A DNA stretch of 64,000 nt from Diphasiastrum complanatum (GCA_029204225.1 CM055102.1:45449484-45513483), one strand, 5' to 3'; shown: positions 1-11,000, numbered from the stretch's first letter. Program-made: numbers and translations. Notes: generated by a model not told the origin, from the letters alone.

Positions 1-327
1 GGCATGCCTGGCCCCTGTGACCTGTGAATACTGGGTGACTCATAGGGTACCACCCCCATGCCCGCCAAAGACCTGTGACACTCTTGGTCACCCCGACTAC
101 TGGTCGGCTAGCATCTCGTCACTGACGGCTAGAGTCCTGACGGTCAAGACACACCACATCTGTGACAGCTTGTCAGGCGGCCACACCGGGTCACTGCTCG
201 TGACGCACCGGTCCCAACTTGGGACAGATGTCCTCCTCGGTCACCGACCCTTGCCAATACTTGGCCTCAGGCCCTTTGGTAACCAGCCATGCCGAGGTCA
301 TGATAGAGTCGTAACTGGACTCTAACA
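1..327 (-). repeat. 3' LTR (cut by window edge) of gypsy element A
   Basis: On the minus strand the pol remains of element A end near 349. They are followed by a purine tract (AGAGGAGGGAAGGAT, plus positions 328-342) and then by a sequence beginning TGTTAGAGTCC, the usual TG start of an LTR. This is the order polypurine tract then 3' LTR. The LTR runs off the left edge, so its length is unknown. Close to its start it carries the inverted pair GAGTC...GACTC. Confidence 0.65.
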
Positions 328-348
328 ATCCTTCCCTCCTCTGGCAAG

Positions 349-870
349 TCATCGGTCCTCGATGACAAACTCTGGGTAAGACTTCCGCAACGCCTGTCGC
401 GTCTCCCAGGTAGCATCTGACAACGGATGCCATTTCCAGGTTACTAGACACTCTTGAAGGAGACGATTCCGCAATCGTCTCTCCCTTAGATCTAGGATTC
501 TTTCTGGCCCATAACCTGTGCTGTCTTTCTCCTCAAGAGACACTAGACCTTCCACCAGGCTATCGCTATCGTGCAAACATTTCTTCAGTTTGCTGACAAG
601 GAATACTAGATGCATCTTGCATCCCACAGGTCGCTGTAGCTTATAAGCTACTTGGCTCACCTTCTTAATAATCAACCATGGTCCACAATACCTAGGAGAT
701 AACTTGGCGCACTTTCCTGTGCATAGCACCTTCGACTTTGAAGGGACTAGTAAATACACCCAATCTCCATTCTCAAATTCCCGATAGGTATGGTTCTCAC
801 GAGCATAACTCTCTGCCCTAGCTATAGCTTTGGACACATTATCTCGTGCCAACTCTAGCTTCTGCTGCAT
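349..870 (-). pseudogene. Integrase C-terminus and chromodomain of gypsy element A
   Basis: An open stretch of 173 codons. Its first half holds the post-core integrase region with the motif [14 protein letters not shown], common in plant gypsy integrases and also present in family B ([12 protein letters not shown]). The last 55 residues form a chromodomain-like end (PERILDLRERRLRN, then LVTWKWHPLSDATWE). Chromodomains of this class are thought to steer integration toward modified chromatin. The frame stops at 349, next to the polypurine tract, so this is the true C-terminus of the polyprotein. It is cut off from the integrase core by a frameshift between 870 and 930. Confidence 0.8.
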
Positions 871-929
871 CTGAGCTAAAAACTCTACAGCACTAGGTAC
901 CTTATGCGGAATCCCTATGATTGCAAGAC

Positions 930-1544
930 TCAGTGGCCTGAAACCATAATTGACTCAAATGGACTCAATCCAGTGGACGCATGTCTCTTATCATTGTACG
1001 TGAACTCCAATAGCGGTAAATGCTTTACCCAGTCTGTTTGCGTACTACTCACATATGCCCTAAGCATATCTTCCAAGATCTGATTCACTCGCTCTATCTG
1101 ACCATCCGTCTGAGGATGCTTAGAGCTACTCATCCACAACTGTGTTCCCAGCTTGGCGAACACCTCAATCCAGAAATTTCCCGTAAACTTGGGATCCCTG
1201 TCAAAAACTATGGACTTCGGAAGACCATGTAACCTGACAATATTCTAAATAAACAACTCAGCCACTTGCGGAGCTGTGACCTTCTTGGTCGTTGCGATGA
1301 AATGAGCCATCTTGGAAAACTTGTCTACCACTACCATAACGGAATTGAATCCATTCTATGTCTCGGGTAGCCCAACAATAAAATCCATAGAGATGCTTTC
1401 CCACCTTCCTGTAGGTATCTCAAGTGGATGTAGCAAGCCCGGAGGACTTACTCTCTCGGCCTTGCTCACCTGACAAGCCGTGCAACGCTGGACGTACTCT
1501 CTTACATCCCACTGCAATCGTGGCCAGAAATAATGCCTTCTCAA
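930..1544 (-). pseudogene. Integrase core and zinc-finger remains of gypsy element A
   Basis: Two open pieces. The upstream one (1544-1356) has the end of the HHCC zinc-binding region with both cysteines (CTACQVSKA) and the start of the catalytic core with its first aspartate (SMDFIVGLP). The downstream one (1163-930) has the third catalytic position in PQTDGQIERVNQ and the following helix ([16 protein letters not shown]). The segment between, which should hold the second catalytic Asp, is open in other frames only. The integrase would have inserted cDNA into the host genome; this copy cannot make a functional enzyme. Confidence 0.8.
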
Positions 1545-1923
1545 AAGCTCACTAGTCTTATCAATACCAGGGTGCCCTGCGTAGGGACTATCATGGCATC
1601 ACGAAGTATCTTACTATGTGCGACAGGCGAGGCTGACTCTTCCGCTTGGTCGACTAACTTGCATGCATAGGCTACACACACTGACAATGTGGGTCCTTTT
1701 GCTGAGCCCTCTTGATCTCCTCCATGAGATCATTGTCAACTACAGACAAGGCTCATCTGATGCAGTACCAACGATAGTGCATCAGCGAACATTTTTCTTC
1801 CCTCTTCGGAAGCGAATTTCCAAATGAAATTCCTACATCAGCTCGGCCCACCGAGCTTGGCGGCCTTTACAAATCTGGCTGAGTGCAAAATACTTTAAAG
1901 TATAATAATTTGTGTACACATAA

Positions 1924-3009
1924 AACTCGGCGCCGTATAAATAATGTCTCCACACCTTGAGCGCATGTACTCACATACAGCTCTTGCTCCTGTGCGGGTA
2001 TACCATCTTGGCTCAACACTGCACCTACGGCAATGCCACTTGCATCTGTGGTATCTGGGTATCAATAAACTTGAGAACTGGAGCCGTGGCCAGCACCTCC
2101 ATCAAGTTCTCAAACCTGTGCTGAGCTTCAACAACCCACCAATCTATAGTGTTGTTTTTCCGTAACTGGTCCATCAAAGGAGCAGCTACCTTGGAATAGT
2201 TCCTAACGAACTGCCGGTAGAACTTGCAAAAACTTAAGATTGTAATTAGCGTATATCGGCAGGCCTCGGCCACTTCTTAAAACTCGGCGCCGTATAAATA
2301 ATGTCTCCACACCTTGAGCGCATGTACTCACATACAGCTCTTGCTCCTGTGCGGGTATACCATCTTGGCTCAACACTGCACCTACGGCAATGCCACTTGC
2401 ATCTGTGGTATCTGGGTATCAATAAACTTGAGAACTGGAGCCGTGGCCAGCACCTCCATCAAGTTCTCAAACCTGTGCTGAGCTTCAACAACCCACCAAT
2501 CTATAGTGTTGTTTTTCCGTAACTGGTCCATCAAAGGAGCAGCTACCTTGGAATAGTTCCTAACGAACTGCCGGTAGAACTTGCAAAAACTTAAGATTGT
2601 AATTAGCGTATATCGGCAGGCCTCGGCCACTTCTTAAAACTCGGCGCCGTATAAATAATGTCTCCACACCTTGAGCGCATGTACTCACATACAGCTCTTG
2701 CTCCTGTGCGGGTATACCATCTTGGCTCAACACTGCACCTACGGCAATGCCACTTGCATCCATCTCTAGGTCAAAAGGTTTCTGGGTATCCACAATCTTG
2801 AGAACTGGAACCGTGGCCACAGACTCCTTCAAGTTCTCAAAACGTTGTTGAGCTTCAGCATCCCATCGAATCACAGTGTTGTTTTTTCTTAACTGGTCCG
2901 TTAAAGGAGCAGCTATCCAGGAATAATTCCTAACAACCCGCCGGTAGAACTTACAAAAGCCTAAGAAAGACTGTAATTGGCGTATATCGGCAGGCCTCGG
3001 CCACTTCTT
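1924..3009. repeat. Triplicated RNase H segment, two units identical
   Basis: A 357-bp unit at 1924-2280 is repeated without visible difference at 2281-2637. A third, longer and diverged version (about 372 bp) occupies 2638-3009 and is the one continuous with RT. Each unit begins AACTCGGCGCCGTATAAATA. Relative to the third, units 1 and 2 lack about 18 bp and differ at scattered sites. The duplicated section codes for the RT thumb/RNase H start on the minus strand (FCKFYRQFVRNYSKVAAPL). Confidence 0.9.
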
Positions 3010-4039
3010 AACCATAGCCACCTTGGCTGGATCAACCGAAATACCCTCAGTTGTCACTACGTGACCCAAATACTCAACACGAGTCTTACACAACTCTGTC
3101 TTCTGAGCATTGGCATACAAGACAGAAGCTTGTAACTTGCCCAAAACGGTCTTGAGATGAACCTCATGCTCCTCGACCGCTTTACTAAAAACCAATATAT
3201 CGTCAATAAATTGACGACACACTTGCCCATATAGTCTCGCAAGGCATCGTTCATGGGCATCATGAACATGGCTGGGGCATGGGTTAACCCAAATGGCATA
3301 ACCAAAAAATTCATAATGACCGAAACGGGTTCGGAAGGCCGTCTTCTGGACGTCTTCATCTCGAATCCGTATTTGATGGTATCCACTTTTGAGATCTATC
3401 TTACTGAAAATGGTTGCACCTTGCAACGCATCCAGTAGATCATCAATCCTGGGCATCGGATACATGTGCTTTACAGTGATCTTATTCAATCCCCTGTAAT
3501 CTACTCCGAAAACTACCATCCTTTTTCTTAAAAAGTAAAATAGGAGAGGCGAAAGGTGAATAACTCGGACAGAAGTACCCCAGCTTGAGATACTCCTCCA
3601 ACATCTTTCTGACTTCCTCTTCCTCTTTTAGGTTCATCCTATAAGGAGGCCTACATACCGGACTTGCCCCTGGAACGAGCTCAATACGATGATCAACGTT
3701 CCGATTAGGCGGCAATCCCTCTGGCATATTACTAATTAGCACGTGTTTAAACTGCGTGCGGATGGACTTCTCCAACTCACTTGCTGGGTCACATCTAGGC
3801 TGTAATGCAAATGCATGTACACTAGGGGATGCAAAAGTAAATGAAGCTTCTTGTGGTTTATTAGTGAGTGTGCTTATCTGATTATTACCAACATAAGAAT
3901 CAAAACTGGAATCAACATTCACATAACACAACCACAAATACTGAATCTCCATTCTCTTTATTTGCATATAGGTAACAAGAGGACCCTCAACAGATGGTCT
4001 CTCCCCCTTTAAAAACATGAGACAAACCCTCATGTCCAA
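2560..4039 (-). pseudogene. Reverse transcriptase and RNase H of gypsy element A
   Basis: Two overlapping frames. The first (4039-3482) has the lead-in to RT, with EGLPPNRNVDHRIELVPGAS and ASPILLFKKKDG, typical of Ty3/gypsy RT. The second (3519-2560) continues with VDYRGLNKITVKHMYPMPRI, SKIDLKSGYHQIRI, the polymerase motif FIDDILVFSK, the thumb (SFLGFCKFYRRVVRNYS) and the RNase H start (FDLEMDASGIAVGAVLSQDG). A frameshift near 3500 separates them. A local scramble in the palm (around 3250-3310) destroys the usual MPFGLTNAP stretch in the main frame, though another frame still reads MPFGLTHAPAMF. The enzyme is dead. Confidence 0.85.
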
Positions 4040-4079
4040 ACTTTATACATGCAAAAGAAAGAAAAACTATATAGGCTGC

Positions 4080-5234
4080 CTACTCATCGTCGCTTACTAA
4101 TAAGTCTTCCAAAATTTCCTCATCCTTGTCCTTATCTTGACGTCGTTGTAAAACATGGAGCTTCATGTCCGTGCGGCGAGGACAATCATTGACAAGATGC
4201 TTGCCAAGACAGAAAAAGCATAATCCGTCTTTCTTGGCCTTGTCCTTTTGTTCTGGACTGAGAGGAGACTTGTTGTAAGCCTGATGAGCCAAAGGAGATG
4301 CCTCTATGCACTTCAAAGTCTGCTGCATCTGGATAGGATCCTTCTGCGAAAAGCCTTTCTAACCAGCTTGGCCAGACTTTCGCAAACCCTTCCTCTGAGG
4401 CCAGCTTGGCGCTCCAGATTCAGCCTTGATGCGCACATTACCTTCAAAGTTGAGAGCTGTAGCAACTGCCTCTTCTAAGGGCTTGCACCCCTTCATTAAG
4501 CACTGAAGGCCTCAACTCTTCGCGAAGGCCAAAAATAAACTTGTGGACTATGATCCACTCAGGAATCTCTTTTGGAATCTTTATAAGCGTCTCACGATAC
4601 TTATCAGCATATTCCTGCACCATGTACTACCTTTGACGATGCAAAAACCAAGCATCCGCCGCACACACATGCTCATGTGGAGGAATAAATAGAGCTCTAA
4701 AAGCTCGCTTGAAATCAATCCAGGTAGATGGAGCCTGATTAAACTTCAACAACTTGCACCACCACCTGTCAACAAAATCAGTGAGATGGTAAGCAGCTTT
4801 GCGGACCCGCCAACCCTCCTCAGTTGAGGCCTGCTTCAAATCAAAATAATCGTCCCACTGATGCAACCACTGGTTGCAACATCAGTTGTTCTCTGGGAAG
4901 TATTTCCTGCGAAATGAGTAAGCTTAAAATCATTGTCTTCTGGGTAGAGTAGAGGTAACACAGGACGAACTGTAGTAGACGGAAATGGATAAGGATAAGG
5001 CGGAGTATGCTACGAGGAAGACGCAAAACCACCAACTACAGAGGAGAGCATCTCTCGCATCTCTGTGATAGTCTTCTCCATACTATCCATGCGAGCTTGC
5101 ACAGAAGAGGAAACATCAGCAGATGAACTAGCAACCATTATAGGCGGGTTACGGTCAGGACTAAGCACAGGGCTGGGTGGTGGTGATGGAAGAGCAACTG
5201 GACTGAGCGGAATATCAACTCTATCATCTTCCAT
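4080..5234 (-). pseudogene. Gag of gypsy element A
   Basis: Three open pieces: an N-terminal Ser/Pro-rich part from ATG at 5234 with a short coiled-coil-like stretch (MDSMEKTITEMREMLSSV); the capsid-like domain (4866-4627, KAAYHLTDFVDRWWCKLLKF and AFRALFIPP); and a C-terminal part (4328-4080) with a zinc knuckle, CFFCLGKHLVNDC. The knuckle is one residue short of the CX2CX4HX4C consensus. Frameshifts separate the pieces. No protease motif follows. Confidence 0.75.
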
Positions 5235-5880
5235 TATGAAACAAAAACGGAGCTAGCACGGAATCAAGCTAGAAATTGCACTTATTGAAACACAGTCAGG
5301 AAAAAGGAAATGTTCAGCCTATTGACAATTTAGAACTGAAAGAGACAAAAGGCAACTGGAAAGTAACAAAGCCAAGGACGGGTAGTACTTCCCTTGCGTC
5401 CTACGCTGGTATAAAAGTCGGTAAAGAACCTTTTTTGGGCACCAAATCGGCTTGAAAGTCGAAAAAAACAGGAAAAAAGCGGGCTGTTTGACGTCGAATT
5501 TCTTCCAAACGGCAAAAGCTTTTCACGAACGGTCAATTGGCAGTAGATCGCCCTCGTACTAGGCCCGATCTGAAACCTTAACAGCAGAAACCGGAGATAA
5601 ATTGGAGAAGTTATGTCCAATCCAAAAATCTGGCCTGTTTTTTTGCTTGGAAACCGACTTTTTGATGAAACGGAGGCAAATCTGCTCCCAAAACCGGCGT
5701 AGGATGGCTCTATAGGATCGCTATGGATACTAGGAACATGCTCCTAAAAGTTGGAGGCCCACCTTTCTTCTCCAATCTGTCTCCCCCGTTTTTTCCCTCA
5801 AAAATCCTTCAAAAACAAGCAAAATCTGACAATTTCTACACTTTCTCTCTCTAGAACGACGTTTTCTCTCTCTAGAACGA
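5235..5880 (-). other. Untranslated leader of gypsy element A
   Basis: This lies between the gag ATG at 5234 and the primer-binding site. There is no convincing coding potential; the 96-codon minus frame at 5330-5620 has no recognisable domain. Near the upstream end the short string TTTCTCTCTCTAGAACGA is present twice in tandem (about 5842-5880). Confidence 0.55.
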
Positions 5881-5893
5881 GGCTCTGATACCA
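5881..5893 (-). other. Primer-binding site of gypsy element A
   Basis: On the minus strand it reads TGGTATCAGAGCC, the complement of the 3' end of plant initiator tRNA-Met and the standard minus-strand primer site of plant LTR retrotransposons. Two bases separate it from an LTR end reading ...TGACA on the minus strand. Confidence 0.8.
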
Positions 5894-5898
5894 ATTGT

Positions 5899-6699
5899 CA
5901 CTAAACTTAACATGAATACTATCGACCAGACGAACGGTCAAACAGGAAGAGTAAATCAGGTGCTGGAGGATATGCTTCGCGCATACGTCAGCAAAAAGCA
6001 GACTAATTGGGAGGAGTATCTCTCGATATTAGAGTTTGCTTATAACAGTACCAAACATTCAGCTACGAGATACAGCCCATTTATGCTGATGTATGGTTTT
6101 CAGCCACGCTCACCCATAATTGTAAGGTTTAAACAAGAAAAGTTGAAACAGCCAAAAACTTTTTAGAAGACCTAAACCAGGAGATTCTTGATAGTAGAGA
6201 GACGCAGACTCGTCATACTCTATACCGACAATATCTAGTCAAGTGGAATGATCAGCCCATTGAGAATGCCACCTGGGAAAGAGGCAGCGTCCTTCGCAAG
6301 ACTGTCTTAGAGGACCAAGACGGTTCTTAAGGGGGAGGGAGTGTTACAAGCACGTAACCAGTGCCAAACCCTAGAGAACACAGGAGGTCAGATACCACAA
6401 TCAGGGATGTGTCCAGCGTACACGTCCAACAAGGCAAGACAGTGTGAGTAGTGTGCCCCGGCACGGTCCATAGCCATGGCGGGCCTAACACAGCCTAGGG
6501 ACCCTGTCAGCAGGATAGGGCCCCACGTTAGGTCCCGACGTGCAGTCGGCCACGTCAGAGCCACGTGGCCAACACTTGGCAATATGCATGCTACCAGCCC
6601 TCACACTGGGCTAGGAGGGGCTTGCTCCATATGAGGGAGTAGGCAAGGTTGGGTGGATCAATTAGTATTTGCCCTAATGTGGTGTTTAGACCTCTAACA
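5899..6699 (+). mobile_element. Truncated older copy of gypsy family B (integrase piece plus 3' LTR)
   Basis: The sequence follows the 12008-12819 part of the complete family B element. It keeps the integrase stretch ([22 protein letters not shown]) to about 6177, then jumps to the chromodomain ([12 protein letters not shown]). About 370 bp is lost between two CCAG words. A 12-bp deletion lies near 6301. The polypurine tract AAGGGGGAGGGAG and a full 358-bp 3' LTR (6342-6699) follow. The LTR has many substitutions against the young element, so this insertion is clearly older. Confidence 0.88.
6342..6699 (+). repeat. 3' LTR of the older family B copy
   Basis: It begins TGTTACAAGCACGTAACC and ends CTCTAACA. 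It is 358 bp, the same length as both LTRs of the complete element, and is aligned throughout with scattered mismatches. The perfect terminal palindrome of the young LTRs is decayed here. Confidence 0.9.
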
Positions 6700-6957
6700 A
6701 TGTGTTGAGCTGCTGCAGCACGTAGGACCAGGAGCGCAGGAGAGAGTCCGAGCCATCCAACAGTCTCTAAGAGTCCCTCTGACTCAGATGAGGAATCCGC
6801 CACTGAGGGTGAGGATGAGGATAAGGATGAGGATGAGGATGAGGAGGATGAGGGTGAGTCTAATGATGGGGAGGATGACCTTGAGCTTGACGACATGCCA
6901 GTGCCTCCACAACGACAGCGTCCAAGGTGGGCAGCTAGAGCTAAGATGGGGGGGGGG
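6700..6957 (+). pseudogene. Acidic reading-frame remnant between two family B copies
   Basis: One plus-strand frame encodes a run of Asp/Glu-rich codons (SDSDEESATEGEDEDKDEDE, further acidic residues, then MPVPPQRQRPRWAARAKM). A basic Pro/Arg tail follows the acidic stretch. It resembles the acidic tail followed by RQRYRLR seen in the hAT transposase at 23.1 kb, so it may be the end of an unrelated element ORF. It has no start here and runs into a G homopolymer at 6948-6958. The young element inserted right after it. Its origin is unknown. Confidence 0.35.
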
Positions 6958-6962
6958 GCTTA
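6958..6962. repeat. 5-bp target-site duplication, left copy (GCTTA)
   Basis: GCTTA stands directly before the TG of the 5' LTR and again at 13483-13487 directly after the CA of the 3' LTR. This is the 5-bp duplication expected for gypsy integrase and proves the boundaries. Confidence 0.95.
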
Positions 6963-7320
6963 TGTTACGAGCTCGTAACCAGTGCCGAACCCTAGAGAAC
7001 ACAGATAGGTCAGATACCACAGTCAGGGTCGTGTCCAGCGTACATGACCAACAGGGCAAGACAGTGTGAGTAGTGTGCCCCAGCACGGTCCATAGCCATG
7101 GCGGGCCTAACACAGCCTAGGGACCCTGTCAGCAGGATAGGGCCCCCAGTTGGGTCCCGACGTGCAGTCGGCCACGTCAGTGCCACATGGCCGACACTTG
7201 GCAGTTGCATGCTACCAGTCCTCACACTGGGCTAGGAGGGGCTTACTCTATATCAGGGAGTAGGCAAGGTTGGGTGGATCAGTTAGTGTTTGCCCTACTG
7301 TGGTGTTAGGATCTATTACA
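6963..7320 (+). repeat. 5' LTR of the complete family B element
   Basis: It begins TGTTACGAGCTCGTAACC and ends GGATCTATTACA. The outer end is the perfect 16-bp palindrome GTTACGAGCTCGTAAC. A weak TATA-like string (CTCTATATCA) lies about 75 bp before the inner end and may serve the element promoter; that is inference. Confidence 0.95.
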
Positions 7321-7321
7321 C

Positions 7322-7334
7322 TGGTATCAGAGCC
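7322..7334 (+). other. Primer-binding site, family B
   Basis: TGGTATCAGAGCC, complementary to the initiator tRNA-Met 3' end, starts one base after the LTR end at 7320. Confidence 0.92.
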
Positions 7335-8031
7335 ATCTCCATCCTAGGGAGTTCAGGACAGCAGTAGAGAAAGCTATCAGAAGATAGGAAAGATTTCTCA
7401 GATTCTCAGGAAAGAATTGAGGAGGAAAATCGCTGTAGGAACAGCTTTCAAATCCTTGAAATTTGCTGGGAATTTACAGTTGTTTGAGGCACAATCCCTT
7501 GTAGAAGCTCAGCGCTAAAAAATCAGGGATTTACCCTTGATTTTTATGTATCAGTTGTGGATTTTTTAGCACATTTTATATAGAAAACGTGGAGCAGGTC
7601 CAGCGCTGCCAAATTGGGTGGAAACTTTGAATTTGGAGTGAAATTTTCTGGAATTTGGAGCGGATCTGAGACAAAATCGTGGGTGCAGGTCCAGCGCTGA
7701 AGGTCTTTGGCAGGAACCACAAGTTTGCAACTGTTTTGGGTCCTAAAACGGGAATTTTGGAGCAAAAAGTATACACCTCAGACAGCGAGGGAAGGGGCCA
7801 AGACGATCAGAAGTTTGTTTCTTTTTCTTGGTACCTTGATCTCTGATTTTTCCGGACAGTAGATCTGAAAGCAGTGGAGGAAGAGCTGAAAGGGCTTTTC
7901 TTGATTCTTTCTTTGGAAGTACAGTCCTCAGAAACAGCTAAGTCATCTTTCCTTTCCCTTGTACAGTTGTAAATTAGTCTTTTAGACTTTTTTCCTTCAG
8001 AAGTTAAGGTAGCTCTCTTTCAGTTTCGAAG
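7335..8031 (+). other. Untranslated leader of family B with repeated AGCGCT palindromes
   Basis: About 700 bp lie between primer-binding site and gag-pol start. No open frame fits. The self-complementary hexamer AGCGCT occurs at 7511, 7602 and 7693, the last two inside the shared string GCAGGTCCAGCGCTG. Self-complementary loops of this kind serve as dimerisation sites in retroviral leaders; a similar role here is only a guess. Confidence 0.6.
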
Positions 8032-11000
8032 ATGACCACTCCTCAGGGACCCGATCAACCCCAGGAGAGAGGCTTCGACGAACTTGAAACAGAAGCCTTG
8101 GCTTACAGAAAAGGGAAGGAACCCATGGAAGTAGAAGAACAGGAACAGTTCGCCGAAGAACTCGACGAACTGGTTACCAAGGAGCAGTTCCTCCAATTGG
8201 TAACAGAAGTGGATGAACTGAAGCTGGCATTAGCCAATTTCAAGTCCAGTGTGGACGACTCGTTCGCTGAACTCAAAAACTTGATTTTGAGCTCCGCGAA
8301 AGGAAGCCTTCCCTCCACTTCTCAGTTATCCCCTTCTCCACTTCCATCAGTTTCGGGTGAGACTTTACGGTCTCACCCCAGTGTTTTTAAAGATTTAAAG
8401 CCTCCTACTTTTAATGGGGAAGAGAAGGATAGAAATGCAGATATTCTACAAACCTTCCTCAGCAAATGGAAGAACATTCATGCTCTTAAACAGACCCCTG
8501 ACCATTTGCAAGCAATTGAGGCCAGTCTTTCTTTAGGGCCTATGGCCTATAAGTGGTGGTTAAATCTCCAGGAGACTGGGCAGACTCCCCGGTCATGGAA
8601 AGCTTTTGAAGAAGCTTTCCTAAGAGAATTTCTACCAGAGAATGAACTTGATAGAGCCTGGGAAGCCTGGGAAAGAACAGTAATGGACAAGTCCCTCATC
8701 CAATATATCTCGCAGTATCGAGAGGCAATTTTAAAGATTAAAAATATGGATGACTATCAAAAAATCAGGGGATTTGTCCGTGGCCTCAAAGATGAATATA
8801 AAGTAGAGGTCCAGAGAAACTCGCCTACTACCCTTGAGCAAGCTCTCAGATATGCTCAAATCTATGATGATTCAGTGGGTAGGAAGAGAGCGAGACAGCA
8901 ACCACTTTCTGAGCAGCTTCCTCAGAAAGACTTTCAATTTAAAAAGAAATTTTTAAAAAGAAAGAAAGAAGATAAATTTAAAGGTGAAGCTCCTCAGAAA
9001 CGCCCTTCACACATACAGCCCTTAAAACCAGATGATTTTGAGAAAGCCAAACAAGAACGTTTGTGCTTTGTGTGTATGGGCAAGGGACACACAGTCAGAC
9101 AGTGTCCCAAGGGGCCTTTCACTAAAAAAGATAAGAAAGATAAAAAACAAGTTCATCTTGTTCAGACTGTATGTTTCCCCAGTGACTCGGCAGCTTCCGA
9201 GATCAAAGTGTATCATGAAGATCATGAACACTGTTGCCAGCTGACCTCTGCAATGCTAGCGAGACCCTTCAGCTTTGGGCCGCATGACCTAGTACGTATG
9301 CATGGAAAAGTTGGTAACCAGTCAGTAAGAGTCATGGTTGATGATGGGGCAACCCATAATTTCATCAACCACACCCTGGTTAAAAAGCTTAAACTACCAG
9401 AAGTACCTAGTCAGCATAGGTACATAGTTTCATTAGCTAAGGGTGAAGATAAAAAAATATGGGAAACTATGGTGAGTAAGTTAAATCTTGGTATTCAGGG
9501 GTACCAAGATCAAATAAACTTTCAGATAATGCACCTGGATCGAACAGACATTGTTCTCGGGAGAGATTGGCTCTACAGTTTAGGACCTTCCCTCCACAGA
9601 AACTATCAGGAGAACACCCTCAGCTTTCAGTATAAAGGCCGAGAGATCCAGTTGCATGGGGAGCATGATGTTCCCAACAGCCCTATGGTCTGCAGTTCAG
9701 AGCTCTGTCAGCTAATCGGAGACGAAGACCATCAGGTATTCTTATGTGACTTTCAGTTTATTCCTGAAGTTTCTATTTCCAGTTCTATTCAGCAGAAAAT
9801 TAGTAAATTAGAAACTTTATTGTCTAAATTTAAAGATGTTTTTCCTGAAGATTTGCCACATGGTTTACCACCTAGCAAAGAGGTAGATCATGTAATAAAC
9901 CTAGTACCAGGTACAGCACCTGTTTCTAAACCTCCGTATCGGGTCAGCCGAACAGAGGATGAAGAAATAACTAGGCAGTTAACAGACTATCTTGGGAAAG
10001 GCCAAATTCAGACCAGTAGTTCACCATGGGCCTCACCAGTCCTATTGGTGAAAAAGAAGGAGGGGTCTATGCGTCTTTGCGTAGATTACAGAGCCCTCAA
10101 TAAAGTCACAATTAAGAATAAATACCCTATGCCTCGGGCAGACGAGTTGTTTGATCAACTCGACGGGGCTAAGTTTTTCAGTAAAATAGACCTTAGATCG
10201 GGATATCATCAAGTCCGTATAAAATCGGAAGATGTCTCGAAAACAGCTTTTAGGACTCGTCACGGTCATTATGAGTTTAAGGTGATGCCATTTGGGCTCA
10301 CAAATGCTCCAGCTACCTTTATGACCTTGATGAACAGTGTCCTCAGACCATACTTGGGTAAGTTTGTAGTCGTATTTTTAGATGACATCCTCGTCTACAG
10401 CAAAACGAGGAAGGAGCATCTAAAACACCTCAGAAAGGTGTTTCGACTGCTCAGAAAGCATAAGCTTTATGCTAAACAATCCAAGTGTGAATTCTTCGTT
10501 GAAGAAGTAGCATATTTGGGTCACATTATCTCTTCAGATGGGATTAAGATGGACCCAAATAAGGTTAAAGCCATACTCAGTTGGCTGAGACCTCAGAATA
10601 TTTTGGAACTTCAAATCTTTCTTGGTCTGGCGGGATATTACAGACGATTTGTCAAGGAATATGCTCAGATAGCAGTCCCTATGACAAATCTTCTTAAGGG
10701 GAAGGGAAAGGAGTTCATTTGGGAGTCTGCACAACAGGAGAGCTTTGATGCTCTCAAAACAGCCTTAGCTACAGCACCAGTCTTAAAAGTCGTCGACCCC
10801 AATCAGCCATTTGTGGTCGAAACAGATGCTAGCGACTTTGCAGTAGGCGCTGTGCTAACTCAGGGTGGACGACCAGTTGCGTTCGAGAGTAAAAAACTCG
10901 AGCCAGCTCAGACTAGGTACAGTGCCTATGAAAAGGAACTCTTTTCTATAGTCCATGCCCTTAAGACTTGGAGGCATTATTTGTATGGTGCCAACTTTGA

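Larger units (their letters stand above)
1..5905 (-). mobile_element. Ty3/gypsy chromovirus-type retrotransposon A, decayed
   Basis: Read on the minus strand the order is: LTR-end stub (5896-5905), primer-binding site (5881-5893), leader, gag (5234 down to 4080), RT/RNase H (about 4039 down to 1924), integrase (1544 down to 930), chromodomain (870 down to 349), polypurine tract and 3' LTR. Integrase lying after RNase H, with a C-terminal chromodomain, makes it a Ty3/gypsy chromovirus. Frameshifts and stops break the reading frame many times. The aspartic protease is missing: gag zinc knuckle and RT lead-in are only about 40 bp apart. Nearly the whole 5' LTR has been replaced by the family B fragment that starts at 5899. 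Confidence 0.85.

Noticed and set aside
6591-6896. Minus-strand poly-serine frame as a low-complexity protein
   Set aside because: It is the shadow of the acidic plus-strand codons at 6700-6957 and of the older family B LTR.
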